Shown: piece by piece, positions 1 through 7,357 of the stretch
How positions within the stretch are numbered: position 1 is the stretch's first letter
Layout: every line of letters starts with the position of its first letter
From: Candidatus Melainabacteria bacterium
Lineage (GTDB): Bacteria; Cyanobacteriota; Vampirovibrionia; LMEP-6097
Direction of reading: 5' to 3'
Assembly (NCBI GenBank): GCA_018695135.1
Contig: JABHOV010000081.1
Location: 1 to 40,589, forward strand
DNA length: 40,589 nucleotides
Position numbers and translations under genes: made by a program
The notes under the pieces: model-generated
Told to the model about the DNA's origin: nothing
Databases searched by the model: none
The model's input: only the letters and a program-made list of their open reading frames with translations

Positions 1-1
1 A

Positions 2-196
2 GCTGCCGCTGATAAAGCTGCCGCTGATAAAGCCGCTGCCGACAAAGCCGCTGCCGATAAAGCCGCCGCAGACAAAGCCGCCGCAGACAAAGCTGCCGCC
101 GATAAAGCTACCGCCGATAAAGCTGCCGCTGATAAAGCAGCCGCTGATAAAGCTGCTGCCGATAAAGCCGCTGCTGATAAAGCTGCCGCCAAAAAA
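2..196 (+). repeat. 15-bp coding tandem repeat, about 13 units
   Basis: Thirteen units of 15 bases, in frame with the gene, each encoding AAADK or a close variant (ATADK in unit 8, AAAKK in unit 13). The units differ almost only at third codon positions. The array runs off the left edge of the window, so its full copy number is unknown. The length is likely to vary between strains by slippage, as usual for such arrays; that is inference. Confidence 0.9.
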
Positions 197-541
197 CCTA
201 CCTCGAAATTATTTAGAAACCCAATCAAGTCAGACGAAACAGTACTAGGAGAAATAATTATATCTAAAAGAACTAAGCAATCAATACCACTTCAGCAAGA
301 TACCAATCAAGAGATTATTGAAAATATTTTTAATCTAGTTGACAGTAACAATAACGATATTTTAGAAAAAGAAGAACTTATGTATTCTTATATAGAGAGT
401 TTTCTTGCAAGAAAGAATCAAAACCTTGTTTATGATTTAAATGAAGACGGTATAGTCGATGCTAAAGATAGTCTCACAATGTATAGGCTTTATTCTAGTC
501 TGATACCAGGATTACGTTTACAGTTTGAAATTGTTGAATAG
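2..541 (+). CDS. AAADK-repeat protein with C-terminal EF-hand pair (5' end missing)
   Basis: Open from the window edge to TAG at 539-541, 179 residues visible; the true start lies upstream. Residues 1-60 are twelve tandem five-residue units, AAADK with one ATADK, followed by AAAKK. The codons vary (GCT/GCC/GCA, GAT/GAC) while the peptide does not, so the repeat is kept at protein level. The C-terminal part holds two EF-hand-like loops, DSNNNDILEKEE near residue 112 and DLNEDGIVDAKD near residue 148, spaced like a dockerin or calmodulin-type pair; acidic residues sit at loop positions 1, 3, 5 and 12. The repeat should form a long charged helix or stalk. I infer a calcium-binding, perhaps surface or secreted, protein; the missing N-terminus would show whether there is a signal peptide. 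The repeat is clearly GC-richer than its surroundings. Confidence 0.8.
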   Translation, partial: AAADKAAADKAAADKAAADKAAADKAAADKAAADKATADKAAADKAAADKAAADKAAADKAAAKKPTSKLFRNPIKSDETVLGEIIISKRTKQSIPLQQDTNQEIIENIFNLVDSNNNDILEKEELMYSYIESFLARKNQNLVYDLNEDGIVDAKDSLTMYRLYSSLIPGLRLQFEIVE

Positions 542-568
542 CCTAATTTACGAAAATAGGCTTATTGT
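540..568 (+). terminator. Probable terminator after the EF-hand gene
   Basis: Inverted repeat AGCCTA (540-545) and TAGGCT (557-562) with an 11-base loop, followed by a short T-rich tail (tattgtt). It begins on the stop codon of the gene. The stem is short and the T-tract is broken, so it may be weak. Confidence 0.5.
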
Positions 569-734
569 TCTCAGACTAGCTAAACAAAATCTCTATTATA
601 AATTTCGACAGTAACTTGTCAGACGCATTAACTCTGTTATCTCGTTGAAATCATATGCTGAGTGTTTCTCTTTAGTAATTTTGCCTACCTTTACTTACTT
701 GGGAGCATGCATCCTATTTATTTGATTAAAGCAC

Positions 735-763
735 TTGATTTAATTAGAGCAAGGGTTTAAGAT
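735..763 (+). promoter_or_regulatory. Promoter, leaderless type, for the 770 gene
   Basis: TTGATT (735-740), 17-base spacer, TAAGAT (758-763), then six bases to the TTG start at 770. Transcription would start at or next to the start codon. There is no Shine-Dalgarno site, so this box also supports the TTG as the start. Confidence 0.55.
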
Positions 764-769
764 AAAGAC

Positions 770-1915
770 TTGTCAATAAGACCTGTCTATTTCAAGATTC
801 CCGCTCGAACTGTTGTTTTACCAAGGCCAGTTAACAATAGACTTGGTCGCTTTGAGCTTAACAAGTCTAAGAATCATATTACTGAGACGACTAGTAGAAT
901 CGGTAGTCGTATACCAAATATATTTCGCAAGCAATCTAACCCCAAAGATCCTTTTAGAACTTTATTAACTAACTTAAAATCCCAGGATTATTACAAAGCA
1001 TTGTCCGCTGTACCAGAAGCACAACAAGCAGTTCTTGATTGGTTTGTTGATCTCATTAATCATGAGGATAATCTCACTCGTAGAATTGATCTTGATTTTA
1101 CTTATAAGGAAACTCAGGTGCATACCAGTATTAGTCCCTTTGAATGGTTTAATTTATTAATTAGCAATGTTCATAGTTCTGTGCAAAAGCTGCAGCTACA
1201 TGGATTGAAATCCTTAGATCAAAAAAAGAAATCTCAAATTGATGAACAAGATCTTCGATATACTCGTGGTAATTTTTTTGAACAACGTTTTGATTTAGTT
1301 GCTTCTATACTTAAGCCACTTGGATTAATTGAGAAACTGGAATCCTTTAATAAAAGCCATTGGCAAGATAGAGCTGGTGTTGATAAGTTCCTTCATTTTA
1401 AAGTTGATGACAGGATTTATGGTTTACCAATCCAGCTCAAGCCCACCGTTGAAGCGGCAAAATCTTTTTTTAGAAAAATCATTAGCACAACAATTAAACA
1501 GTCAGATACGACACAAAGATCCTTAAGCCGCCACAAAATTGACGAATATATTTTATGGCAAAATCTTTGTTGTATTAATTCTAAGCCCAAGAGTCCGTTT
1601 ACTGGTGATGAGCCAGAGATCTTGGCAAAACGCAAAAATATTTTGCGTTTGCCCATGCAAGAGTTTTCTATTGAGTATTTAATCAAGTTTTTTTCTGCTT
1701 TAGTCAATCTTGATTCATCTATCTGCTCTGACTTGAAATTGCGTGATAGTGCTTCTGCCGGTCATTCATCTATGAATATATGTTTAAATAGTTCTGCAAA
1801 ATCACTTAAGAGCCAAGAAGTAAAACTGACAAATACAGTTGATTTTGATCAATTGAGCTCAGAAACAGCTAGACAAAGGGTATTTGGTGAATTATATATT
1901 ACTGGTCTTCATTAA
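770..1915 (+). CDS. Unknown protein, possible PD-(D/E)XK nuclease-like fold
   Basis: 381 residues starting at TTG; the start is supported by a -10 box six bases upstream. I do not recognise a named family. The middle region looks like a PD-(D/E)XK core: a helix with RGNFFEQRF near residue 166, then GVDKFLHF near residue 204, and after a short strand the tripeptide QLK in IQLKPT near residue 223. The order E, D, QxK with a strand-turn-strand between is typical of that superfamily, but the fold is very diverse and chance is possible. The N-terminus is basic and has no signal peptide. It stands alone between a terminator and an 86-base repeat element. Function is not assigned; a nuclease or nuclease-derived protein is an inference. 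Confidence 0.7.
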   Translation: MSIRPVYFKIPARTVVLPRPVNNRLGRFELNKSKNHITETTSRIGSRIPNIFRKQSNPKDPFRTLLTNLKSQDYYKALSAVPEAQQAVLDWFVDLINHEDNLTRRIDLDFTYKETQVHTSISPFEWFNLLISNVHSSVQKLQLHGLKSLDQKKKSQIDEQDLRYTRGNFFEQRFDLVASILKPLGLIEKLESFNKSHWQDRAGVDKFLHFKVDDRIYGLPIQLKPTVEAAKSFFRKIISTTIKQSDTTQRSLSRHKIDEYILWQNLCCINSKPKSPFTGDEPEILAKRKNILRLPMQEFSIEYLIKFFSALVNLDSSICSDLKLRDSASAGHSSMNICLNSSAKSLKSQEVKLTNTVDFDQLSSETARQRVFGELYITGLH

Positions 1916-1935
1916 GATCCACTGAAAAATGCTAA

Positions 1936-2021
1936 GTCTCAACCCTTATCTGTCACCTGCGTCTCACGGACAGAAACTTTTTCATGGACCCGACTAGAAA
2001 AACTTTGTTTTTCAGCGTGTC
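1936..2021 (-). repeat. 86-base dispersed element, copy A
   Basis: Matches 13441-13526 in inverted orientation, about 75 of 86 bases identical by hand alignment, with no gaps. Contains the hairpin GAAAAAC-TTT-GTTTTTC (about 1997-2013) and the shared core tggacccgactag. Lies between genes, as does copy B. The differences do not follow a codon pattern, so it looks like a non-coding element, not a gene. Confidence 0.8.
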
Positions 2022-2080
2022 ATTAATGCCAGTTGAATATTTCTGAAGTCTACTGAACAACAAAATTGTTTCATAATTAG

Positions 2081-2086
2081 TATAAT
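2081..2086 (+). promoter_or_regulatory. -10 box of the rhodanese gene
   Basis: Consensus TATAAT eight bases before the ATG at 2095. No good -35 and no Shine-Dalgarno site are visible. The spacing suggests a leaderless transcript. Confidence 0.5.
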
Positions 2087-2094
2087 TATGTTTG

Positions 2095-2616
2095 ATGCTA
2101 GAGAAAACATTAAAAGCCAAAGAATTGTATGAAGAGATTGAAGCAAATCCTGATTCATTTTGTATTATAGACGTGAGGTCTGATGATGAGTATAATTCGG
2201 GCACTATATCAGGCGCTCGTTGTATACCATATAATTAATTGAAATCAAAAATAGAATCGATACCGAAAGACAAAAAAGTAGTTTTGTTTTGTAAGTCAGG
2301 AGCTCGCTCTGCTAAAGCACATAAACTGTTCTCTAATTTTAATAATGTACATCAACTTGAAGGTGGTATTAGTTCATGGATCATTGATAAACTACCTATC
2401 TTAAAAAGAAGACCGTCTAGCATTTCTATTCAACGACAAGTCATGATTCTTGCTGGTAGCATTGTTGCTATTGGTACTTTGCTGGCAATTACTGTTGATA
2501 AACAATTCTATCTAATTCCTTTACTTGTTGGTTTAGGTCTTTGCTTTGCTGGCATTTCGGATTTTTGTGGTTTGGCTTTATTGTTAGAAAAAATGCCTTG
2601 GAACAAACTAGATTAA
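2095..2616 (+). pseudogene. Rhodanese domain plus membrane hairpin (YgaP-like), interrupted by in-frame TAA
   Basis: Read from ATG 2095, one frame encodes a whole single-domain rhodanese followed by two membrane segments, except for TAA at 2236-2238 after 47 codons. Before the stop: the rhodanese N-half with CIIDVRSDDEY and SGTISGARCIPYN. After it: the active-site loop LFCKSGARSA (catalytic Cys near residue 66), QLEGGISSWI, and a C-terminal pair of helices (about residues 116-168) ending in KMPWNK, as in DUF2892/YgaP membrane rhodaneses. The family moves sulfur from thiosulfate or persulfide donors. The stop sits in the linker between two strands, where GAA (Glu) would fit, so a single nonsense change is the simplest reading. 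A TTG directly after the stop could restart translation and give a 125-residue piece with the catalytic Cys. Downstream sequence has not decayed, so the change is recent, or restart or readthrough keeps some function. Confidence 0.75.
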
Positions 2617-2619
2617 TTT

Positions 2620-2988
2620 ATGTCAACAAATGTAATAGTGTTAGGCGCATCTAATAAACCAGAAAGGTATTCCTATCAAGCCGTTAAATTATTAAAAGAG
2701 CTAGGGCATAATCCTTTAGCAGTGCATCCCAAAATAAAGGAAATAGATTCTTTGCCTGTTTACTCGAGTCTCAAAGATATCAAGGATATTAAAATAGATA
2801 CTATTACAATCTATGTTAATCCAGAAATTTCTTCTGGCTCTTATGAGCAAATTCTTGCTCTAAAACCAGCGAGAGTGATTTTTAACCCAGGAGCTGAAAA
2901 TCCTGAGCTTATTCATAAACTAGAAGGAGCCGCTATTCATACGTTAGAGGCTTGTACTTTAGTTTTGCTGCGTACCGGGCAGTTTTAA
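2620..2988 (+). CDS. CoA-binding domain protein (YccU-like)
   Basis: 122 residues, start ATG three bases after the rhodanese stop, so probably the same transcript. The fold is the CoA_binding_2 Rossmann type: VIVLGASNKPERYSYQ at the N-terminus (glycine turn for the nucleotide), then VHPKIKEIDSLPVYSSL, the strand IDTITIYVNP, and the C-terminal FNPGAENPEL and EACTLVLL. Length agrees with the YccU family (about 120-140). Members bind CoA or a related nucleotide; the cellular role is not settled. Pairing with a rhodanese gene hints at sulfur or thiol chemistry, which is inference only. Confidence 0.85.
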   Translation: MSTNVIVLGASNKPERYSYQAVKLLKELGHNPLAVHPKIKEIDSLPVYSSLKDIKDIKIDTITIYVNPEISSGSYEQILALKPARVIFNPGAENPELIHKLEGAAIHTLEACTLVLLRTGQF

Positions 2989-3030
2989 TCAGATTTGCCG
3001 AGCTCTGCTAGTTAATATTCTGAGATATTA

Positions 3031-3059
3031 TTGTAAAATCTTATGATTGTTGATAAAAT
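3031..3059 (+). promoter_or_regulatory. Promoter, leaderless type, for the 3066 gene
   Basis: TTGTAA (3031-3036), 17-base spacer, TAAAAT (3054-3059), then six bases to ATG 3066. Start of transcription should coincide with the start codon. No Shine-Dalgarno site is present. Confidence 0.55.
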
Positions 3060-3065
3060 ATAAAC

Positions 3066-4112
3066 ATGGGAAAAGTCTACTCAATTAACGAGCATGCACG
3101 GTTAATTGCAAATTCTTTCAGAAACGATCGTGAACTTGCTTTCACGGGTGATGCTGTTGCCCTTAAAGAATATCAGGAATTATATGGTTCAGATGATTTT
3201 AATGCTAGACATGTGATGTTTTTAGATCGTTGCCTAGTCCTTGCTGAAATTGAAGCTGCGAGACGAGAACACGAAATGCTCGCAAATACATCTACTCAGT
3301 TAGGTTTACCAGCTTATTGGGATACGAATGCTGTTCACCCCGTTACACTTGCCAGAGAACTAGCTGGGAGAAGACAGAAACAACGTCCAATCAAGATCCA
3401 TCAAACTAGCATGAAAGTCAGGCGTGAAACTAATATCACTCCTGATATGAGGTTAGAGTTTAAATTACATACTGCTGCACGCGGCGATAGATTAGTCAAA
3501 TTATCAAAATCACATATCTTTGGCATGGTTGTTGCAAAGCAAATCAATGAGCTGATTGCAGGGACTAAAGATCAGCAAGAACTTAGAGCTGTTGCTCGCT
3601 TATTGATAAAATATTTTCACCCAAAATTAATTAAAGAGTTATTACAACAATTTGGTTTAGACATCCCAACAAATTTAATGCAGAAAATTATTAATTCAAA
3701 GTCAATGCTTTCTGATGATCATAATTCTGATTCTCAGGATAAACATGAATTGATGGAATTATCTACTCTTGTACAAAGTCATATAAATGATATTTCAATC
3801 GGTCTTCATTTTGACTTGAAAGAAGCGCTAGCACAAGATTTTAGAGAAGCTTTTGCAAATAAAATCAGTAGATCTTTTGCTCATTCTCTTTTTGCCGAAC
3901 TCAATATCACGGAGACTATGCCAACGAGAATTAGTTTAAAGCCAGAGCTAAAATTGCTCTCTGATTGTTTTTATAAACAGAGACTAACTCCGCTTATTGA
4001 ACGTAATATTGTGTTATTAAGGAAAGAATTGGATAATCAAATATATAAAGCATCAACAAAGCCTTTTGAGAGAGATCTTTACGCTCATGCCTTGAAATCC
4101 ATGGTTGCTTAG
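3066..4112 (+). CDS. Unknown mostly helical protein
   Basis: 348 residues, ATG preceded by a good promoter with almost no leader. No family recognised. It is soluble (no signal peptide or membrane segment), rich in Glu, Lys, Arg and Leu, and predicted by eye to be mainly helical. The segment around residues 105-140 is basic (GRRQKQRPIKIHQTSMKVRR), which could bind nucleic acid or be a linker. Residues 215-230 form an acidic, Ser/Asp/His-rich loop. The next gene (NUDIX) follows after 20 bases, so the two may be cotranscribed, but nothing ties their functions together. Confidence 0.75.
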   Translation: MGKVYSINEHARLIANSFRNDRELAFTGDAVALKEYQELYGSDDFNARHVMFLDRCLVLAEIEAARREHEMLANTSTQLGLPAYWDTNAVHPVTLARELAGRRQKQRPIKIHQTSMKVRRETNITPDMRLEFKLHTAARGDRLVKLSKSHIFGMVVAKQINELIAGTKDQQELRAVARLLIKYFHPKLIKELLQQFGLDIPTNLMQKIINSKSMLSDDHNSDSQDKHELMELSTLVQSHINDISIGLHFDLKEALAQDFREAFANKISRSFAHSLFAELNITETMPTRISLKPELKLLSDCFYKQRLTPLIERNIVLLRKELDNQIYKASTKPFERDLYAHALKSMVA

Positions 4113-4132
4113 TTTTCTGCTAAATTTGTAAG

Positions 4133-4543
4133 ATGTCTACAGAGAAAATTCAATTTGAAGTAGTTGCTGGCATCATAATCAAAGAGCACAAGATTTTAAT
4201 GTGTCGCTCGCGTGGCAATGAGCTTTATTACTGTCCTGGCGGCAAGCTAGAACCGGGTGAATCAGAAATAGATGCAATTATTCGTGAGTGTAAAGAAGAG
4301 ATTGATATTGATTTAATTCCTGAATCTATTAAGAAGCATTGTTGCTTTGAAGCTGAGGCTTATGGTTTCTCTGAGCCGCGAACTGTGGTTATGAATTGTT
4401 ACCAGTTTCAATACACTGGTGAGATTAAAGCAAGTGCTGAGATTGATGATGTTTTCTGGGCTAGCTCGAAAGATAGTGAGAGGCTTGCGCCTGCTGCAAG
4501 GGTTTTATTAGATAGATTAATTAATGATTCTCTAGTACTCTGA
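4133..4543 (+). CDS. NUDIX hydrolase
   Basis: 136 residues, ATG start. The complete Nudix box lies at residues 36-57: GGKLEPGES, then RECKEEI, matching GX5EX7REUXEEXGU except that the last Gly-containing turn is EIDID. The Glu pair binds the metal. The family cleaves nucleoside diphosphates linked to another group X; MutT-like cleaning of oxidised nucleotides is possible, but the substrate cannot be read from sequence. The gene ends four bases before the convergent stop of the next gene, with no clear terminator between. Confidence 0.9.
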   Translation: MSTEKIQFEVVAGIIIKEHKILMCRSRGNELYYCPGGKLEPGESEIDAIIRECKEEIDIDLIPESIKKHCCFEAEAYGFSEPRTVVMNCYQFQYTGEIKASAEIDDVFWASSKDSERLAPAARVLLDRLINDSLVL

Positions 4544-4547
4544 TTTA

Positions 4548-5381
4548 TTAGTCTTTAACTGACACAATATTTTCTGGAATGATAGTGAAGAGTCTTCTTT
4601 TATTACTGGGACCAGGTTGTTTATTTATTGGTGATATAAACCCTTCTTGACCTTTTGATCTGCGATCATCTCGGTCATTCGGTTTAACATGTACTTTAAT
4701 TGCTGTATGATTATCGGTTCCCTTTGCATTGTTTACCTGCTTAACTATTCCTATTACAACAGCTTCTCTATCCCCATTGTTTTCAAGGTGCTGGACCCCT
4801 GTGTTTGCACGTGCTTCACTTATCATGATTGTGCTCCCTTCTGGATAAAGACCGTTTAATAATGCTTTAGATAAACCTTCGTTCTTGTTATATTCTGCTG
4901 TTGTGTTTTTTCCACTGTTTAGGATTGTTAATAATTTAATATCATGCTCAATTGCTTCGAAATTTAAGTTTTTACGCTTCTTATAAATAAGTTTGAGGGC
5001 ATCAATATCAAGTTCTTCTTTCGTTACTAGTATCTCTGAAGCATTGATTAAGTCTACGAGTTTAGTTAATTTTGCTTCTCCATTGCTTTCTTTTTTTGGT
5101 TCAGCGGCTCTTGCAGCTATCATTCTACTAATTTCAGTTGCAGGTTTTCTGCTAAGTTGCTCTTCTGTATAACCCAGCTCTAGTGCTGTTTTCAATTGTT
5201 CTTGTGTGGGCATCTCACATGCTACTAATGACTTGCTTGCTCTAGTTACTAATATGCCAATTAGCCTTGAGTGTGTTCCAAGTGCCCCCCTTGTTATTAG
5301 ACCTGCCTGACCATTTCTGCTTCCAGAAGACATGTTTCTCTCTGCTGGTATATGTTTTGTACTTACTAAATCTGCACTCAT
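4548..5381 (-). CDS. Unknown protein
   Basis: 277 residues from the ATG at 5381. A longer reading from TTG 5420 is possible, but a TATTAT box lies seven bases upstream of ATG 5381, which favours this start with a leaderless mRNA. No family recognised. Residues about 60-100 form a short helical module (LGYTEEQLSRKPATEISRMI) that resembles a small UBA- or HTH-sized bundle. The C-terminal third is rich in Asn, Asp, Lys and Arg (IKVHVKPNDRDDRRSKG) and ends in strands. No signal peptide or membrane segment. It converges on the NUDIX gene. Confidence 0.7.
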   Translation of the reverse strand: MSADLVSTKHIPAERNMSSGSRNGQAGLITRGALGTHSRLIGILVTRASKSLVACEMPTQEQLKTALELGYTEEQLSRKPATEISRMIAARAAEPKKESNGEAKLTKLVDLINASEILVTKEELDIDALKLIYKKRKNLNFEAIEHDIKLLTILNSGKNTTAEYNKNEGLSKALLNGLYPEGSTIMISEARANTGVQHLENNGDREAVVIGIVKQVNNAKGTDNHTAIKVHVKPNDRDDRRSKGQEGFISPINKQPGPSNKRRLFTIIPENIVSVKD

Positions 5382-5499
5382 ATTCCAAATAATAGCCCAG
5401 TGTCGCACGATTATCACCAAATTTTAGCTTTTTATCATTTATGAACAAAGCTTAACATTATTTAATCCGTAATACTAATCTTAAGACATGATTAAGATG

Positions 5500-5505
5500 T
5501 ATAAT
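5500..5505 (+). promoter_or_regulatory. -10 box of the rpoD transcript
   Basis: Consensus TATAAT about 155 bases before the sigma factor start. The -35 is poor. Because of the distance the mRNA would carry a long leader, unlike most genes here. The leader contains a hairpin, TCAGTTGAG (5576-5584) with CTCAATCTGA (5608-5617), and a 19-codon open frame at 5571-5630. Confidence 0.45.
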
Positions 5506-5570
5506 AGTACACCCCTTGCAGGAACGAAACTAGTTACAATTACTACTATATATATAGATTAGTACGCAAT

Positions 5571-5630
5571 ATGGCTCAGTTGAGCAAAATTTATTACACG
5601 CGGGCCACTCAATCTGATATCAAAGACTAG
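5571..5630 (+). CDS. Possible 19-residue leader peptide upstream of rpoD
   Basis: ATG to TAG, 19 codons, ending 30 bases before the sigma factor ATG. The open frame overlaps the leader hairpin at 5576-5617, so translating it would open that stem. No strong ribosome-binding site is visible. It could be a regulatory upstream frame or chance; the overlap with the hairpin is the only reason to list it. Confidence 0.25.
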   Translation: MAQLSKIYYTRATQSDIKD

Positions 5631-5660
5631 AACCAATTAACTTTATATAAAGGAGAGTAT

Positions 5661-6710
5661 ATGGCAAGAAAACGAGCTGTTGCAAACAAAAGCATGTTAG
5701 ACGACGAAACTATAACTTATGACGCGGAAACTTCAGACCTTGATGAGGCTGGCAATTTTGATTCATTGGCGTTTGTATCAGTTGATACGGACATAATTTC
5801 ATCTGCGGCTTCAAGAATTAAGCAACAAAACGCAAGCAACAGTAATGCTGTTGCAGAAAGTGTTTCCCCTCTTTCAGATGATTCAGTGAAGATGTATCTT
5901 CGCGAGATCGGTAGAGTCCCACTTTTAACAGCTAAAGAAGAAATTGAATTAGCTAGAAGAATTGGCGAGGATGATATCGTTGCCAAACGTAAACTAGTTA
6001 GACACAACCTGAGATTGGTTGTATCTATTGCAAAAAAATATATCAATAGAGGACTACCTTTCCTTGATTTAATTCAAGAAGGCAATCTTGGTTTGATCCG
6101 TGCCGCTGAGAAGTTTGATCCTGAACGTGGTTACAAATTCTCTACTTATGCAACATGGTGGGTTAGACAAGGGATCACAAGATCACTCTCTGACAAGTCT
6201 AGAACTATTCGTGTACCAGTACACATGGTTGAGACTATCAACAAATTCAAAAAGATCGCTCGTAAGTTAGGTCAAGAACTTAACCGTAGACCGACTGAAG
6301 AAGAACTTGCAAAAGTAATGGAAGTCTCTGGGCAAAAGATTAAAGAGATCGTTGCTGCTATGAGAACTCCTGTGAGTCTTGAGTCTCCGATTAATAACGA
6401 AGACGACGGCAAGCTAGAGGATTTCATTGCTGATTCAAATCAATCAATCAGACCGGAGTTTGCTGCTACTGAGAACTTGTTAGCTGAAGATATTTTGCGT
6501 GTGCTTGATACTCTTACTCAAAAAGAGAAAGCAGTAATTCAATTACGTTTTGGAATTGATTCTGGACAAGAACGTACCCTTGAAGAAGTTGGTCGTATGC
6601 TCCGTATTACTCGTGAGCGTGTTAGACAACTTGAGTTTAGAGCACTCAAAAAACTCAGACATCCTGAGCGTGCTATCAAACTTAAGGACTATCTAGAACT
6701 AGCTCTTTAA
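5661..6710 (+). CDS. rpoD: RNA polymerase sigma-70 factor, RpoD-type
   Basis: 349 residues; the ATG is fixed by a strong AGGAGAG site seven bases upstream. Domains in order: a variable acidic N-terminus (1-72) with no recognisable region 1.1; region 1.2 at [15 protein letters not shown] (about 74); region 2 at about 110-180 with [20 protein letters not shown] and [14 protein letters not shown], the part that reads and melts the -10 box; region 3 at 190-260; and region 4 with the helix-turn-helix [20 protein letters not shown] at about 309-328, which binds the -35. All core regions are intact, so it is a group 1 or 2 sigma factor, most like those of cyanobacteria and relatives. It directs core RNA polymerase to promoters. 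It stands alone, not in an rpsU-dnaG operon, with its own long leader and a strong terminator. Confidence 0.92.
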   Translation: MARKRAVANKSMLDDETITYDAETSDLDEAGNFDSLAFVSVDTDIISSAASRIKQQNASNSNAVAESVSPLSDDSVKMYLREIGRVPLLTAKEEIELARRIGEDDIVAKRKLVRHNLRLVVSIAKKYINRGLPFLDLIQEGNLGLIRAAEKFDPERGYKFSTYATWWVRQGITRSLSDKSRTIRVPVHMVETINKFKKIARKLGQELNRRPTEEELAKVMEVSGQKIKEIVAAMRTPVSLESPINNEDDGKLEDFIADSNQSIRPEFAATENLLAEDILRVLDTLTQKEKAVIQLRFGIDSGQERTLEEVGRMLRITRERVRQLEFRALKKLRHPERAIKLKDYLELAL

Positions 6711-6757
6711 CTGAACTTTTCTTAGACTCTTAATTGAGACACTAAAATATTTCGGAG

Positions 6758-6783
6758 AAACCGCCCCCGGGGGCGGTTTTTAT
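6758..6783 (+). terminator. Strong terminator after rpoD
   Basis: Perfect palindrome AAACCGCCCCC (6758-6768) and GGGGGCGGTTT (6769-6779), followed by Ts. It is one of the most GC-rich pieces of the window and lies about 50 bases after the sigma factor stop. Confidence 0.92.
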
Positions 6784-6785
6784 TC

Positions 6786-7117
6786 TGAGCAAAGACGAAT
6801 ACCGCGAAGCTTGCTTTGGCGGATGAGTTGGCGCGAAGAACCGCCACGTAGCCGGTGCCCGAAGGGTAAAAAATCGCGTAGATTGATACCTCGTCAGCTT
6901 TGCTGCGAGGAATATCACGGTTGTCAGAAAACTAAAGTCAATAATGCCAAAGTTAGTCCCGTGATGGGATCCTCTGGTTTTTAGGCGGAGTGTAATTTGT
7001 TATGGTAAAACTTCCTGACTACTCAGGTTACCGTGCTGTAAAGTAGCTGAGATTGCTCACCATATTACTTTACGATACGACAAAAAAAACCGAGCATTAG
7101 AACTCGGCTTTTTGTTA
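6786..7117 (+). ncRNA. Candidate structured RNA between rpoD and rpmE
   Basis: About 300 bases without a gene, GC-richer than the flanks, full of nested stems. CCTCG-t-CAGC / GCTG-CGAGG (6889-6910); a competing stem GAGGA..ATCACGG (6907-6920) with CCGTGAT..TCCTC (6959-6974); GGTAA (7004-7008) around CCTGA-ctac-TCAGG (7014-7027) closed by TTACC (7028-7032); and GTAAAGTA (7038-7045) with TACTTTAC (7066-7073). It ends in a terminator at 7090-7113. I compared it by eye with RNase P RNA, tmRNA and SRP RNA signatures and found none. The first two stems share bases 6907-6910, so they exclude each other. Strand is uncertain; the plus strand is chosen because a terminator closes it. Confidence 0.4.
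7082..7113. terminator. Two-way terminator between the RNA region and rpmE
   Basis: CCGAG (7090-7094) and CTCGG (7103-7107) with an eight-base loop. On the plus strand five Ts follow (7109-7113); on the minus strand eight Ts follow (complement of 7082-7089). It lies 19 bases after the rpmE stop, so it certainly serves rpmE and may also end the plus-strand RNA. Confidence 0.8.
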
Positions 7118-7131
7118 AATTGTTTTGGCTA

Positions 7132-7338
7132 TTACTTAGCTGCTTTGTTGTATTTTTTCTGGAATTTGTCGATTCTACCAGCTGTATCAATAACTTTGTC
7201 AGTGCCAGCATAGAAGGGGTGACATGCAGAGCATATCTCAACTCTTAGTGACTCAAGTGTTGTTTCTAATTCAAATTCACCGCCGCAAATACAAGTAGCA
7301 GTAATTACATTAGTTTTTGGATGAATGTCTGTTTTCAT
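7132..7338 (-). CDS. rpmE: 50S ribosomal protein L31
   Basis: 68 residues from ATG 7338 (an in-frame ATG further up at 7356 adds six residues that do not belong to the family). MKTDIHPK is the classic L31 start. Cys16, Cys18, Cys36 and Cys39 form the zinc site, so this is the zinc-binding (C+) form, with the motif SACHPFYAGTDKVIDTAGR that follows. L31 sits on the large subunit and bridges to the small one. It is a single gene, with a terminator behind it and a TAATAT box nine bases ahead of the ATG. Confidence 0.95.
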   Translation of the reverse strand: MKTDIHPKTNVITATCICGGEFELETTLESLRVEICSACHPFYAGTDKVIDTAGRIDKFQKKYNKAAK

Positions 7339-7357
7339 GATTATCAATATTAACATA

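Noticed and set aside
2-196. CRISPR array
   Set aside because: Units are 15 bases with no spacers and keep one reading frame; it is a coding repeat.
1953-2204. 83-codon minus-strand frame over copy A of the repeat and the rhodanese gene
   Set aside because: It is the reverse of the rhodanese gene joined to the repeat; copy B does not keep the same peptide.
2236-2238. TAA used as a sense codon
   Set aside because: Many other genes here end properly at TAA, so a changed code is unlikely; a local nonsense change is simpler.
6786-7085. RNase P RNA, tmRNA or SRP RNA
   Set aside because: None of the conserved core sequences of these RNAs could be found on either strand, so only a generic RNA candidate is listed.
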